Shown: in pieces, positions 18,540 to 27,121 of the stretch | How the letters are laid out: every line of letters begins with the position of its first letter | Position numbering within the stretch: the stretch's first letter is position 1 | Assembly (NCBI GenBank): GCA_018064755.1 | Contig: JAGHUP010000003.1 | Location: forward strand, 186,001-250,000 | Direction: 5' to 3' | DNA from: Candidatus Crickella equi | GTDB lineage: Bacteria > Bacillota > Clostridia > Peptostreptococcales > Anaerovoracaceae | Length of the DNA: 64,000 bases | Notes under the pieces: generated by a model | What the model was told of the DNA's origin: nothing | The model's database searches: none | Seen by the model: the letters and a program-made list of their open reading frames with translations, nothing else | Translations under genes and position numbers: made by a program

Positions 18540-18567
18540 CGAAATCCTACATTTCTCAACCGAATTT
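18540..18567 (+). repeat. 28-bp dispersed repeat, copy A
   Basis: The copy begins CGAAATCCTACATTTC and ends ACCGAATTT. It is identical over 28 bp to the copy at 48947-48974 and similar to those at 39402-39429 and 52098-52125. It reaches into the stop codon of cinA. Confidence 0.85.
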
Positions 18568-19804
18568 ATAACTCGCCTTTCAGCATCATGTATACAGTCT
18601 GCATCATTCTTAGCTTGAAGTAATTACGATTCCACGCCCTATCGTTGCGCTGTGTATCAATGGTAATTGCTCCAGACTTGCCATCGTGTGTCCATCCAAT
18701 GAAGGCCAAACCGGCATGTTGTCCATCGTAGACATCCGGACCAGCGTTACCTGTGATGGCAACCGCGAAGTCTGATCCGGTTCCTCTAATAACGCCTTCA
18801 GCCATTTCAACTGCAACCTGAGGACTAGATACGCTGTACTTGTCAATAGTCTCAGCCTTTACACCAAGATTGCGCATTTTGGACTCGTTAGTATATGTAA
18901 CATAAGATGTATCGAAAACGCTAGATGCTCCACTAACATCAGTAACGAATTTGGCAAACATTCCACCTGTAGCTGATTCAGCAGAACTCAGCCATTTGCC
19001 CTGTTCCTTGAGCATATGAACAACAACCTCATTGATGCCCTCATTGTCGTAGCTGTAGATATACTCACCACAGATTGCATCAATCTTAGTAATCATTTCG
19101 TCCACGGCCGCCTTGGCTTCCTCAATTGTTGCTCGCTGAGAAGCAACTCGGAATGTACATTCGCCTTCCTTCGCATAGGTCGCGATAGTTGGATCAGTCT
19201 GCCCGTCAATCAGAGGAAGTAGTTTGGTCTCAAGATCAGACTCGCCAATTCCAATAGTACGAATAACTCTGTAATACATTTTCTTGGTAGCGAACTGTTC
19301 AAGATATTCTTTAACGAAGTTGTCCCATAGGTACTTCATCTCGCGCGGAGGACCTGGGAAACAAATAGCAATCTTGCCATCCTTCTCAAGTGCAAATCCA
19401 GGAGCAGTTCCGGATGCGTTATAGAAAGGTACACATCCCTCAGGAAGGTACGCCTGCTTGAGATTATTGTCAGTCATAACGCGGTTTCTCGCCTTAAAGT
19501 GCTCAACAAGATCGGCGGTAACCTGCTTGTCCTCGTACATAGTAGTGCCCATAAATTCAGCGACGGTTTCTTTAGTAAGATCATCCTGAGTTGGTCCAAG
19601 GCCGCCAGTCAGCAATACAAGATCGGTGTCAGCAAATGCTTCAGCAAGCTTATCCTTAAGTCTTGCCGGATTATCACCAACAACGAAGTGATACATAACA
19701 TCATATCCCATCTGATTGAGCTGCTCAGACAGAAATGCCGCATTAGTATTAATAGTCTGGCCGAATAATAATTCAGTTCCTACAGCCAGAATTGAAGCTC
19801 TCAT
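18566..19804 (-). CDS. cinA: CinA, competence/damage-inducible protein (NMN deamidase family)
   Basis: A 412-residue, full-length CinA. The N-terminal MoCF-type domain (ASILAVGTELLFGQTINTN, LTGGLGPTQDDLTKE) is linked to a C-terminal CinA domain (SSAESATGGMFAKF, AITGNAGPD). The C-terminal domain deamidates NMN in pyridine-nucleotide salvage; the N-terminal domain has ADP-ribose pyrophosphatase activity in some members. It lies in the order pgsA-cinA-recA as in Bacillus. ATG 19804 is 24 bp after pgsA. The final codons are embedded in the 28-bp repeat. Confidence 0.95.
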   Translation of the reverse strand: MRASILAVGTELLFGQTINTNAAFLSEQLNQMGYDVMYHFVVGDNPARLKDKLAEAFADTDLVLLTGGLGPTQDDLTKETVAEFMGTTMYEDKQVTADLVEHFKARNRVMTDNNLKQAYLPEGCVPFYNASGTAPGFALEKDGKIAICFPGPPREMKYLWDNFVKEYLEQFATKKMYYRVIRTIGIGESDLETKLLPLIDGQTDPTIATYAKEGECTFRVASQRATIEEAKAAVDEMITKIDAICGEYIYSYDNEGINEVVVHMLKEQGKWLSSAESATGGMFAKFVTDVSGASSVFDTSYVTYTNESKMRNLGVKAETIDKYSVSSPQVAVEMAEGVIRGTGSDFAVAITGNAGPDVYDGQHAGLAFIGWTHDGKSGAITIDTQRNDRAWNRNYFKLRMMQTVYMMLKGEL

Positions 19805-19828
19805 AATAACTCCCTTTCCATCAGCTGA

Positions 19829-20362
19829 TTACATATCAGCGAAGATGTCTCTATTCTTAAGAATATATTCAGTACCTGAATAAACTGTCATGATAAGTGA
19901 AGCAATAAATACCCACCAGCCAAGAGTTGCAATAATTGGAAGGCTTGGAATAGCCTGTCCCAGCATCATCATTGGAACTGCAATCATCTGAAGAACAGTC
20001 TTAATCTTACCGCTCATTCCAGCAGCAAGAACTCTTCCCTCAGACGCAGCAACCGCTCTCATACCGGCAATTGCGAACTCTCTAGCAAGAATAATAATCA
20101 TCATCCAAGCAGCAATCAGGTCCTGCTCGATGAAAAGACAGAGTGCAGCATATACCAGCACCTTGTCCGCAAGTGGATCCATGATTTTGCCAAAATTAGT
20201 AACCAGTCCGCGTGCTCTTGCAATCTTGCCATCGAACAGATCAGTGAATGATGCAGCAATGAATAGAATCAATGCCACCCAATACATTCCCAGCATATAA
20301 GCCGCAATGAAGAAAGGTACTGCAATTACTCTTGCAACAGTTAATTTGTTAGGTAAATTCAT
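19829..20362 (-). CDS. pgsA: CDP-diacylglycerol-glycerol-3-phosphate 3-phosphatidyltransferase
   Basis: A membrane enzyme making phosphatidylglycerol phosphate from CDP-diacylglycerol and glycerol-3-phosphate. At 177 residues it is of typical length. The CDP-alcohol phosphotransferase motif DGKIARARG...GKIMDPLADK (about residues 43-67) carries the metal-binding aspartates. At least four membrane segments are visible. Its start codon directly abuts the rimO stop. Confidence 0.95.
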   Translation of the reverse strand: MNLPNKLTVARVIAVPFFIAAYMLGMYWVALILFIAASFTDLFDGKIARARGLVTNFGKIMDPLADKVLVYAALCLFIEQDLIAAWMMIIILAREFAIAGMRAVAASEGRVLAAGMSGKIKTVLQMIAVPMMMLGQAIPSLPIIATLGWWVFIASLIMTVYSGTEYILKNRDIFADM

Positions 20363-21682
20363 TTAAACCTCAACTCCTTCCAGATCGTATTCATATGAAT
20401 CTGTAATCTTGACCTTGATAATATCTCCAGGTCTATGTTTTATCTCAGTCGAAACAGTTACTTCGCAGTCGATATCCGGTGCATCGTAACGAGTTCTTCC
20501 AATATATAAATTCTCACCAGCAACCTCATCAATCATGACCTCCTGAACGCCGCCAATCTTACGTTCATTGAGCTCTTCCGAAACAGCCAGCTGATGTTCC
20601 ATTACCATATTTCTGCGTTCCTGCTTGGTCTCTTCGTCAAGTTTTCCAGGCAAATCGAACGAAGCTGTACCCTCCTCATCCGAGAATGCGAAAGCTCCAA
20701 GTCTATCTATCTTAGTTTCATCGATAAAATCGATTAACTCCTCAATATCAGCTTCTGTCTCACCAGGAAATCCAACAAGAAGAGTCGTTCTAATATGGAT
20801 ATCCGGAATATTGTCTCTTAGTTTCTTGATTGTAGCCCTAATAGACTTGCCAGATGAACGCCTTCTCATCGCATTGAGTACATTATCGGCAATATGCTGA
20901 ATAGGAATATCCAGGTAATTGCAGATCTTAGGCTCACGTTTCATTACCTCAATCAGTTCGTCGGTAATTCCATTATCGTAAACATACTGCAATCTAATCC
21001 ATTCAATACCATCGATCTTGCATAACTCAGTCAGAAGCTCTGGTAATTTAATGCTTCCATACAGATCTTTACCATATTGAGATGTATCCTGAGCAATCAA
21101 TACCAGCTCTTTAACGCCAGCTTCTGCCATGTCGCGCGCTTCACGCACACAATCCTCGATTGATTTGGATCTATAAGGACCTCTAATAGCTGGAATAGCG
21201 CAGAAAGCACAGGCATTATTGCAACCCTCAGCAATTTTGAGAACATCGGTGTAGACGTTCTTCTTGTACATTCGCTTTCTATACACTAAGGGGGACGGGG
21301 TTGTTGGCTCTAAATGTCCTACTGGGGACGGAGCTGCGACATCTCCCACAATTATGTCAGGTATAACGTCATAATCGTTAACGCCGAAGAACATATCAAC
21401 TTCAGGCATTTCTTCAACAAGCTCGTCGTGATAACGTTGAGACAAGCATCCGGTAACTACAAGTTTCTTGGATTCACCCTTCAGTTCTGCCATCTCGAAG
21501 ATATGCTCAATTGATTCTCTCTTGGCATCATCAATAAAGCCACATGTGTTGACAATCAGCACATCTGCTTCTTCTGGATCAAGCACTATAGCGCAGCCTC
21601 TTTCTTCAAGATCTGCGCTTAATACCTGTGAGTCATATTCATTCTTGGCGCAACCAAGTGTATCAATATATATCTTAGTCAT
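20363..21682 (-). CDS. rimO: Ribosomal protein uS12 methylthiotransferase RimO
   Basis: A radical-SAM enzyme that methylthiolates an aspartate of uS12 using two iron-sulfur clusters. The N-terminal MTTase domain has KIYIDTLGCAKNEYDS and NTCGFIDDAKRES. The radical-SAM motif is CNNACAFCAIP (CxxxCxxC, near residue 156). The TRAM-like C-terminal domain ends in TDSYEYDLEGVEV. It totals 439 residues. The linker before the radical-SAM motif (APSPVGHLEPTTPSP, near 125-140) comes from DNA with two GGGGACGG direct repeats. The start overlaps the 3' end of ftsK by 8 bp. Confidence 0.95.
   Translation of the reverse strand: MTKIYIDTLGCAKNEYDSQVLSADLEERGCAIVLDPEEADVLIVNTCGFIDDAKRESIEHIFEMAELKGESKKLVVTGCLSQRYHDELVEEMPEVDMFFGVNDYDVIPDIIVGDVAAPSPVGHLEPTTPSPLVYRKRMYKKNVYTDVLKIAEGCNNACAFCAIPAIRGPYRSKSIEDCVREARDMAEAGVKELVLIAQDTSQYGKDLYGSIKLPELLTELCKIDGIEWIRLQYVYDNGITDELIEVMKREPKICNYLDIPIQHIADNVLNAMRRRSSGKSIRATIKKLRDNIPDIHIRTTLLVGFPGETEADIEELIDFIDETKIDRLGAFAFSDEEGTASFDLPGKLDEETKQERRNMVMEHQLAVSEELNERKIGGVQEVMIDEVAGENLYIGRTRYDAPDIDCEVTVSTEIKHRPGDIIKVKITDSYEYDLEGVEV
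21291..21330. repeat. GGGGACGG direct repeats inside rimO
   Basis: GGGGACGG occurs at 21291-21298 and again at 21323-21330. The stretch encodes a Pro/Ser-rich linker in RimO. Similar G-rich words occur in the palindromic repeats near 51175 and 63392. Confidence 0.5.
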
Positions 21683-24620
21683 CTGAATTTAATAATTCCT
21701 TCTGTACTGATTCAGGAAGTGAGCTAAAAGCATGAACACCAGTGTCGCTTGAAACGTTCTTTATAGCCTCAGACTCAACGTCAATTACTTCAGTAGCAGG
21801 CTCAGCAACAGTTTCTTCATCAACTGGTTCAGCTACCACTTCCTCAACTACTTCTTCAACCTGTTCTTCGCTACCGCCATAATACTCATCTTCAGTAATC
21901 AGCACCTGTCTAGGTCTTGCTCCATCGGATGGTCCGATAATACCCTGTTCCTCGATTTCGTCAATAATACGAGCAGCTCTATTGTAACCGATTCTGAATC
22001 GTCTCTGTAGCATGCTGACACTTGCCTGCTTGCTCTTCAAGATGAAAGCAATTGCATCTTCAGTCAGCTCATCCTGCATTTCACCATTACCGCCAGCAGT
22101 TTTACCATCAGACTCGATAGCTTCCTGAACTGTCTTATCATACTGAGCATCTCCGCCCTGTTGCTTAACGAACTTAATGAGTTTGGCAGTCTCAGCCTCA
22201 GTAATGAACGGTCCCTGTACTCTGTATGGCTTGTTGGATCCAACTGGTGAGAAGAGCATATCGCCCTTTCCGAGCAGTTTCTCAGCACCACCCATATCCA
22301 AAATAGTTCTTGAGTCTGTCGATGAAGATACCGAGAATGCGATTCTGGATGGGATATTCGCCTTAATAAGTCCTGTTACTACGTCAACAGATGGTCTCTG
22401 TGTAGCAACGATTAAATGCATACCTGCAGCTCTTGCTTTCTGAGCAAGACGGCAGATTGAAGTTTCAACTTCATTGGAGCAAGCCATCATCAGATCAGCC
22501 AGCTCGTCGATAATAATTACAATCTGAGGCTTAACATTTCCGTATTCGTGTTCAGCCCTCATATATTCATTGTAGGAATCAAGATCCTTAACTCCATACT
22601 TAGCGAAAGCCTCATATCTCTTGTCCATCTCCTGTACAGCGATAGCAAGTGCTTTACTAGCCTTGCGAGGATCAGTAACAACCGGAACCAGCATATGTGG
22701 AATTCCGTTATAAGACTGCAGCTCAACAACCTTAGGGTCAATCATAATGAGCTTTAACTCGCTTGGCTTAGCCTTATACAGGAAGCTGGCAATAATTGTA
22801 TTGATACATACTGACTTACCAGAACCTGTAGCACCTGCAATTAGCAGATGTGGCATGCTCTTAAGATCTGCAATAATATTGTGTCCGGAAATATCCTTAC
22901 CAACAACGAATGAGATCTTACTCTTCGCATTTACAAATTCTTCGGATTCAATCAAGTCTCGTACAACAACTGGTGCCGGTTTGTCGTTCTCAACCTCAAT
23001 ACCAACAGCTGCTTTGCCAGGAATTGGTGCTTCAATACGAATACTCTTAGCTCTTAAATTAAGCGCAATATCATCAGCAAGTTTGGTAATGCTGCTAACC
23101 TTAACACCTGTAGCAGGCTGAACTTCATATCTTGTAACAGAAGCGCCCTGAGTAACTTCAAGCACAGTAGCTTCTACACCAAAATCTCTAAGGGTCTGCT
23201 CGAGAAGATCAGCTCTCTGCTCAAGCTGAATATCAGTCATCTGTTGCTTGCCACCAGCTCCCTTCTTGAGGAGACCAAACGATGGCATCTCATAATTACT
23301 ATCATCATTATTAGTGCTAAGTGCAGCGCTGAGCTCTTCGCCCATCTTTTCAATTTCTGCACCATTCAGCCCGTTCCTAACTGGTGCATTTTTGTTCAGA
23401 TTAGCAACAGCTCCAGCTACAGCAGCAGTCTCTGCAGCCTTAGATGCGGCAGCAACGCCGTTCTTAATTACTCTTGCAGGCTTAACAGGTTCTTCCTTCT
23501 TAACAGGTTCACCGCCTAGTCCATATCCGCTCTGTGAATAACCATCATCAAGGCCCAATCCATATCCGGATGGTCTATTAAATTCGCCACCAAGTCCGTA
23601 ACTAACAGACTTCTGCTCCATCTGAGGCATAATTCCAGTCTCAGCTATATTATCTGAAACACTCGCACCGACCTCTTCCTGATCATACTTACCTGCTTCA
23701 GGCTTAGGTTCAGGATTAGCAAAGAGTGTATTCTTTCTAAACTTAGCGAAGAATCCACCTTCTTCTTTTTTAGGCTGAGCTGCAGTTTGTGCAGGCAAAA
23801 CAATCGTATCCTGAAGGTCAGACGGAGTCGACTTAACGACAGGAACAAAGTTTGTATCATCGTCAATGTACCTGTTAGGAACGGGCTGAGCGGTACTTGC
23901 AACTGCCTGCTGTACTTTAGCCTGCTCGGCAGCGTCGAGCTCTGCAAGCATTCTTTTCTCTTCACGCTTAATTCTCCAATCGTGTAAGAGCTTGGAAATC
24001 GGTGTGTCTGCAACAAGGAAAATACAAGCAACGAGGATAGCTATAGCCATAATAAGAAGTCCTGGCTTACCCATCAGCTTAACGATAATAGAGCCAATCT
24101 CCATTCCAATGGCTCCGCCCTTCTCACCTTCAACACCGAACTTGTAATACTTAACAATATCTTCAAACGTAAATGCTAGTTTGCTCTCATCTATGAATCT
24201 ATAAGAGTTCAGAAGACACATCTGAAGGAACATCAATGCCCCACAGATAGCCGTTCTGCCATTGACATGCTGAAGCTTGCGCATCATAAGAAGAACTCCG
24301 CCGAGCAGGATTAAAAACGGGAGAACATATCCCATAAATCCAAATAATCCTAATCCAATATTGTGAAGTGTTGAACCAACAGCTCCGGCTGAATTAGCGA
24401 TTACAGCGAATACTAAAAATATGCCAATAGCGATAAACGCGATTGACCAGATAACATCGATAGTACGTTTATCCTTCTCGTACTTTAATCTCAGTTCTTC
24501 AATATGTTCTTCCTTGCTCTTGCCAGAGTACTCTGAACGGGTACTCTTAGAGCCAGATGTTGTTTTCTTATTCTTACTTCCAGGAGGTCTTCCAGGACCT
24601 CTCTTCTTAGTTTCTGCCAT
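21675..24620 (-). CDS. ftsK: DNA translocase FtsK/SpoIIIE
   Basis: Septal DNA pump, 981 residues. The order is: a basic N-terminus with an AT-hook-like core (KKRGPGRPPGSKNKK, residues 5-19); about five membrane segments (57-210); a long low-complexity linker (about 215-440); and the motor. The motor has Walker A GATGSGKS near 595 and Walker B IVIIIDELADLM near 697. A winged-helix gamma domain (about 845-910: MLQRRFRIGYNRAARII) would read KOPS/SRS-type sites. An acidic tail rich in VEEVV/EPVDEE repeats ends the protein. Two copies of a short palindromic repeat are translated within the linker (NAPVRNGL and QPVPNRY). The promoter is at 24672-24700. Confidence 0.96.
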   Translation of the reverse strand: MAETKKRGPGRPPGSKNKKTTSGSKSTRSEYSGKSKEEHIEELRLKYEKDKRTIDVIWSIAFIAIGIFLVFAVIANSAGAVGSTLHNIGLGLFGFMGYVLPFLILLGGVLLMMRKLQHVNGRTAICGALMFLQMCLLNSYRFIDESKLAFTFEDIVKYYKFGVEGEKGGAIGMEIGSIIVKLMGKPGLLIMAIAILVACIFLVADTPISKLLHDWRIKREEKRMLAELDAAEQAKVQQAVASTAQPVPNRYIDDDTNFVPVVKSTPSDLQDTIVLPAQTAAQPKKEEGGFFAKFRKNTLFANPEPKPEAGKYDQEEVGASVSDNIAETGIMPQMEQKSVSYGLGGEFNRPSGYGLGLDDGYSQSGYGLGGEPVKKEEPVKPARVIKNGVAAASKAAETAAVAGAVANLNKNAPVRNGLNGAEIEKMGEELSAALSTNNDDSNYEMPSFGLLKKGAGGKQQMTDIQLEQRADLLEQTLRDFGVEATVLEVTQGASVTRYEVQPATGVKVSSITKLADDIALNLRAKSIRIEAPIPGKAAVGIEVENDKPAPVVVRDLIESEEFVNAKSKISFVVGKDISGHNIIADLKSMPHLLIAGATGSGKSVCINTIIASFLYKAKPSELKLIMIDPKVVELQSYNGIPHMLVPVVTDPRKASKALAIAVQEMDKRYEAFAKYGVKDLDSYNEYMRAEHEYGNVKPQIVIIIDELADLMMACSNEVETSICRLAQKARAAGMHLIVATQRPSVDVVTGLIKANIPSRIAFSVSSSTDSRTILDMGGAEKLLGKGDMLFSPVGSNKPYRVQGPFITEAETAKLIKFVKQQGGDAQYDKTVQEAIESDGKTAGGNGEMQDELTEDAIAFILKSKQASVSMLQRRFRIGYNRAARIIDEIEEQGIIGPSDGARPRQVLITEDEYYGGSEEQVEEVVEEVVAEPVDEETVAEPATEVIDVESEAIKNVSSDTGVHAFSSLPESVQKELLNSDD
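23368..23393 (+). repeat. Palindromic repeat family 2, copy inside ftsK (degenerate)
   Basis: AGCCCGTTCCTAACTGGTGC is close to the intact unit at 28216-28240. On the minus strand it reads in frame as APVRNGL in the FtsK linker. Confidence 0.7.
23866..23891 (-). repeat. Palindromic repeat family 2, second copy inside ftsK
   Basis: ATGTACCTGTTAGGAACGGG is an inverted copy of the unit at 28216-28240 and is translated as part of QPVPNRYID. Both ftsK copies lie in the unstructured linker. Confidence 0.65.
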
Positions 24621-24671
24621 TATTATTGATCTCCTATAGACATATTAGCCCATATTGTATTATTTGGATTG

Positions 24672-24700
24672 ATTATACTACAAGATATTGTAATTTGCAA
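24672..24700 (-). promoter_or_regulatory. ftsK promoter
   Basis: TTGCAA (24695-24700), a 17-bp spacer and TATAAT (24672-24677) lie on the minus strand about 50 bp before the ftsK start. Confidence 0.8.
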
Positions 24701-24729
24701 AGTTTTGAGCCCATTTATAGACATAAAAA

Positions 24730-24752
24730 GAAGATGGTATTCTACCATCTTC
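24730..24752 (-). terminator. Terminator after the Lar-like gene
   Basis: A 10-bp perfect stem (GAAGATGGTA / TACCATCTTC) with a 3-base loop is followed by TTTTTATG on the minus strand. Confidence 0.85.
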
Positions 24753-24767
24753 TAATAGTCAGTTTGC

Positions 24768-25001
24768 TTATTCGCCAACACCTGTCTTGTTGATCTTTCC
24801 GATATTCCAGAGATGTGCTACTTGCTGTGCAGCTTCTTCTCTGTTCTCATCAGATGTATACTCTATCTCGCATGTAACAGAACCGCAGTCGCCACATACA
24901 ACGTAGAACCATCTGCCGTTCTCCTCTTCGAGAATTGCAGGACCGCCGCAGTATGGGCAATCTTGCAGATCAATCTTCTTAATTAATTCTAAATCTAACA
25001 T
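24768..25001 (-). CDS. Small Lar-family-like zinc-ribbon protein
   Basis: A 77-residue protein with two CxxC pairs (CPYCGG and CGDCGS), a WFYVVCGDCG strand and a helical end EEAAQQVAHLWNIGK. This is the layout of Lar/restriction-alleviation-type zinc ribbons. The name comes from phage and prophage members; a chromosomal single copy next to rpmF need not act against restriction. The ribosome binding site AGGAAGGG precedes ATG 25001. It probably shares the rpmF transcript by read-through of the hairpin at 25028-25047. Confidence 0.7.
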   Translation of the reverse strand: MLDLELIKKIDLQDCPYCGGPAILEEENGRWFYVVCGDCGSVTCEIEYTSDENREEAAQQVAHLWNIGKINKTGVGE

Positions 25002-25027
25002 TTCTAACCCTTCCTGATTAAAAAACA

Positions 25028-25047
25028 GAGCAAGCCTCAGCTTGCTC
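25028..25047 (-). terminator. Terminator after rpmF
   Basis: An 8-bp stem (GAGCAAGC / GCTTGCTC) with a 4-base loop is followed by TGTTTTTTAATC on the minus strand. Confidence 0.85.
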
Positions 25048-25066
25048 CGATTCTTACCACTTGCTA

Positions 25067-25246
25067 TTATTCAGCGTTTACTACATCCTTACCGTCATAG
25101 TAACCGCAGTTAGGACATACTCTGTGTGGAAGCTTAGGCTCATGGCACTGAGGACAAGTTGAAAGTCCAGGTGCAGCCTTCTTCATGTTAGCAGAATGTC
25201 TGCTACTTGTCTTAGCTTGTGATGTTTTCCTCTTAGGTACTGCCAT
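25067..25246 (-). CDS. rpmF: 50S ribosomal protein bL32
   Basis: A 59-residue bL32, read directly from the sequence: [18 protein letters not shown] at the start, then [20 protein letters not shown] with four zinc-binding cysteines. The start at ATG 25246 has GGAGGTG upstream. The promoter is at 25302-25330 and the terminator follows. The usual upstream partner (the DUF177/YceD gene) is absent; tmcAL lies upstream instead. Confidence 0.96.
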   Translation of the reverse strand: MAVPKRKTSQAKTSSRHSANMKKAAPGLSTCPQCHEPKLPHRVCPNCGYYDGKDVVNAE

Positions 25247-25301
25247 TTGGGGACACCTCCTTATATAGTAAAGTTATTATTTATCTTATTCGCACTTGTC
25301 T

Positions 25302-25330
25302 ATTATAGACATCGAGCACAGTATTGTCAA
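25302..25330 (-). promoter_or_regulatory. rpmF promoter
   Basis: TTGACA (25325-25330), a 17-bp spacer and TATAAT (25302-25307) make a full consensus sigma-A promoter on the minus strand. Confidence 0.92.
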
Positions 25331-25352
25331 CGGTTTTTATTAAGAAATTTGG

Positions 25353-26555
25353 CTATTTTTCAGTCATTACAGGAATCATTCTAAAGTCCGATTTAACCAC
25401 CTGGTCGCGGCCTGTAACGAGGTTGTAAATATCAGCAGCATGTATATCAAGTTCAAGCTGCTTAATGCCCTCAGCACTAACCAGGTCTCGTTGTTTATTG
25501 ATGTTGGTTATCAGCGGAAGGCTCTCATCATGAGACATCTCTGAGATGAGATCTCTTCCCTTCTTAGTAAATCCTAGAATTCTTACATATTCTGGCTCGC
25601 TTGACAAGAAATAGTCGCGATTAATTCCAAGAATAATCTGCATACACAGTCTTGAGATTCTAGTATGTGTATACCTCTTACTCTTCACGGACTCAATGAA
25701 GTCATCCCAAGTTTTAGCATCAGCAATCATTGATTTAATACGATTGCCAAGGCCTTCACCACCTGATGGACAAGCATCAATTTCTTCTGCCGTCATACTC
25801 ATAACAGCATATTTAAGAGTATTCATCCAGTCATCAGAAAATGTCAGATGATCGCTATACTTAGCCTGTTCTATAGCGGCGCTGACACTCATAGGAACAT
25901 AGTCAGTAATATCTTTCCTATCTCTCAGCGCGGATCTTATTGCTGTAGCACTCTGATACTCAACGTCCACATCAAGTTCATCATTATAGTCAGCACCAAC
26001 ACGCTTAACAGCAACAGGCTTTAATCTCTTGCAAGCTTTAAGATACTCAAGAGCGAGAATATCATTAGAACCCTCAAGAACTGTTCTTCCCTTGCTATCA
26101 TCGAATAACTCGCTATATGCGACAGCTCTTGCTCTTGGATATGAATATCCAGACTTGCTAAGTTCAGAAATTATTCTATCCATTTCTAATTGCTTACTAT
26201 TTATATTTGCAGCAATTCTTGCAAGCTCTTCGATATCTCCGGACTCACTTCCGAACGCAAGATATTTCACTTTGGCCATGGACTCTAAGATTCGAATTCC
26301 GGCCCTGCCATACTGCATAGCATTACCCAGGCAGAACAAAGTAGGAATCTCAACTACAATGTCAGCTCCATGCTGCAAAGCCAGTTCAGTTCTTTCCCAC
26401 TTATCAAGAATTGCAGGCTCACCACGCTGTACATAATCGCCGCTCATTGCGACGACTACAGCATCACTGCCTGCAAGTCTCTTCGCCTCTTCTATATGGT
26501 AGAGATGTCCATTATGAAGAGGATTGTATTCTGCTATTATTCCAACAGCCTTCAT
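25353..26555 (-). CDS. tmcAL: tRNA(Met) cytidine acetate ligase TmcAL
   Basis: A 400-residue nucleotidyltransferase-fold enzyme (YlbM family) that activates acetate with ATP to make N4-acetylcytidine at the elongator tRNA-Met wobble position. The HxGH motif sits in EYNPLHNGHLYHIEEA at residues 9-24. Family blocks include MSGDYVQRGEPAI, GADIVVEIPT and YAVMSMTAEE. Its ATG overlaps the stop of the coiled-coil gene by 1 bp at 26555. It is the last gene of the Asp23-recG-rsmD-coaD operon. Confidence 0.93.
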   Translation of the reverse strand: MKAVGIIAEYNPLHNGHLYHIEEAKRLAGSDAVVVAMSGDYVQRGEPAILDKWERTELALQHGADIVVEIPTLFCLGNAMQYGRAGIRILESMAKVKYLAFGSESGDIEELARIAANINSKQLEMDRIISELSKSGYSYPRARAVAYSELFDDSKGRTVLEGSNDILALEYLKACKRLKPVAVKRVGADYNDELDVDVEYQSATAIRSALRDRKDITDYVPMSVSAAIEQAKYSDHLTFSDDWMNTLKYAVMSMTAEEIDACPSGGEGLGNRIKSMIADAKTWDDFIESVKSKRYTHTRISRLCMQIILGINRDYFLSSEPEYVRILGFTKKGRDLISEMSHDESLPLITNINKQRDLVSAEGIKQLELDIHAADIYNLVTGRDQVVKSDFRMIPVMTEK

Positions 26556-27121
26556 TACTCCTGTTCAGTCTTAACTTCCTCACGAGATGCTCCGTTAACT
26601 CTCTCAGCAAGAGTCTTCATCTCCTGACGGTTCTGATTAACTTTGTAATTAATATTTCCAACCATATCCTGGAAATAATCGTTCATAGGCTGCAGATATG
26701 TGCCAGTAACACTAGCGATGTCATTCTGCATATCGAACAGCAGCTTGTCAATGTACTCATAAGTTCTGAGCTTGATATAGTTAGCATGGCTCTCAGCCTC
26801 AGCGATCAGCGCATCAGCTCTCTTCTGTGCTTCTCTTTTAACAGCATCAGAATCAATCAGGTATTCAGCCTGTTCCTTAGCACTTACGATAACCTTATTG
26901 TACTCAGACTTAGCATCATTGATAATACGATCCTTCTCCTGCTGAACCCACTGTGCTTCCTGAATATCTCTAGGAAGATTCATGCGGATATCATCGATTA
27001 CCTTCTGCGCATAGTCAAGATCGATAATTCCTTTCTCAGAGAATGGCATCTTGGATGATGATGTAACCAGTTCCTCGAGCTCGTCGAGAAGTGACATGAT
27101 TTTGATGCTCTGCTCACTCAT
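26555..27121 (-). CDS. Coiled-coil protein of unknown function (ATP synthase b-like)
   Basis: A 188-residue soluble, charged protein. A long helical centre (about 60-135) has heptad-like runs such as DRIINDAKSEYNKVIVSAKEQ and repeated Ala/Glu positions, as in F-type ATP synthase subunit b or DivIVA-like proteins. No membrane segment is seen, which argues against a real AtpF. It lies between coaD (1-bp overlap) and tmcAL (1-bp overlap), so it is tightly coupled. I recall similar proteins in this position in Clostridia but know of no assigned function. Confidence 0.75.
   Translation of the reverse strand: MSEQSIKIMSLLDELEELVTSSSKMPFSEKGIIDLDYAQKVIDDIRMNLPRDIQEAQWVQQEKDRIINDAKSEYNKVIVSAKEQAEYLIDSDAVKREAQKRADALIAEAESHANYIKLRTYEYIDKLLFDMQNDIASVTGTYLQPMNDYFQDMVGNINYKVNQNRQEMKTLAERVNGASREEVKTEQE

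Noticed and set aside
21291..21330. Clear repeat insertion in rimO
   Set aside because: The linker there is of ordinary length for RimO, so the two GGGGACGG words alone do not prove an insertion; it is kept only as a low-confidence repeat.
24768..25001. Phage origin of the Lar-like gene
   Set aside because: No other phage genes are nearby, and the gene sits between rpmF and ftsK with normal spacing.
26555..27121. ATP synthase subunit b
   Set aside because: There is no N-terminal membrane segment and no atp genes are adjacent; the likeness is only in the coiled coil.
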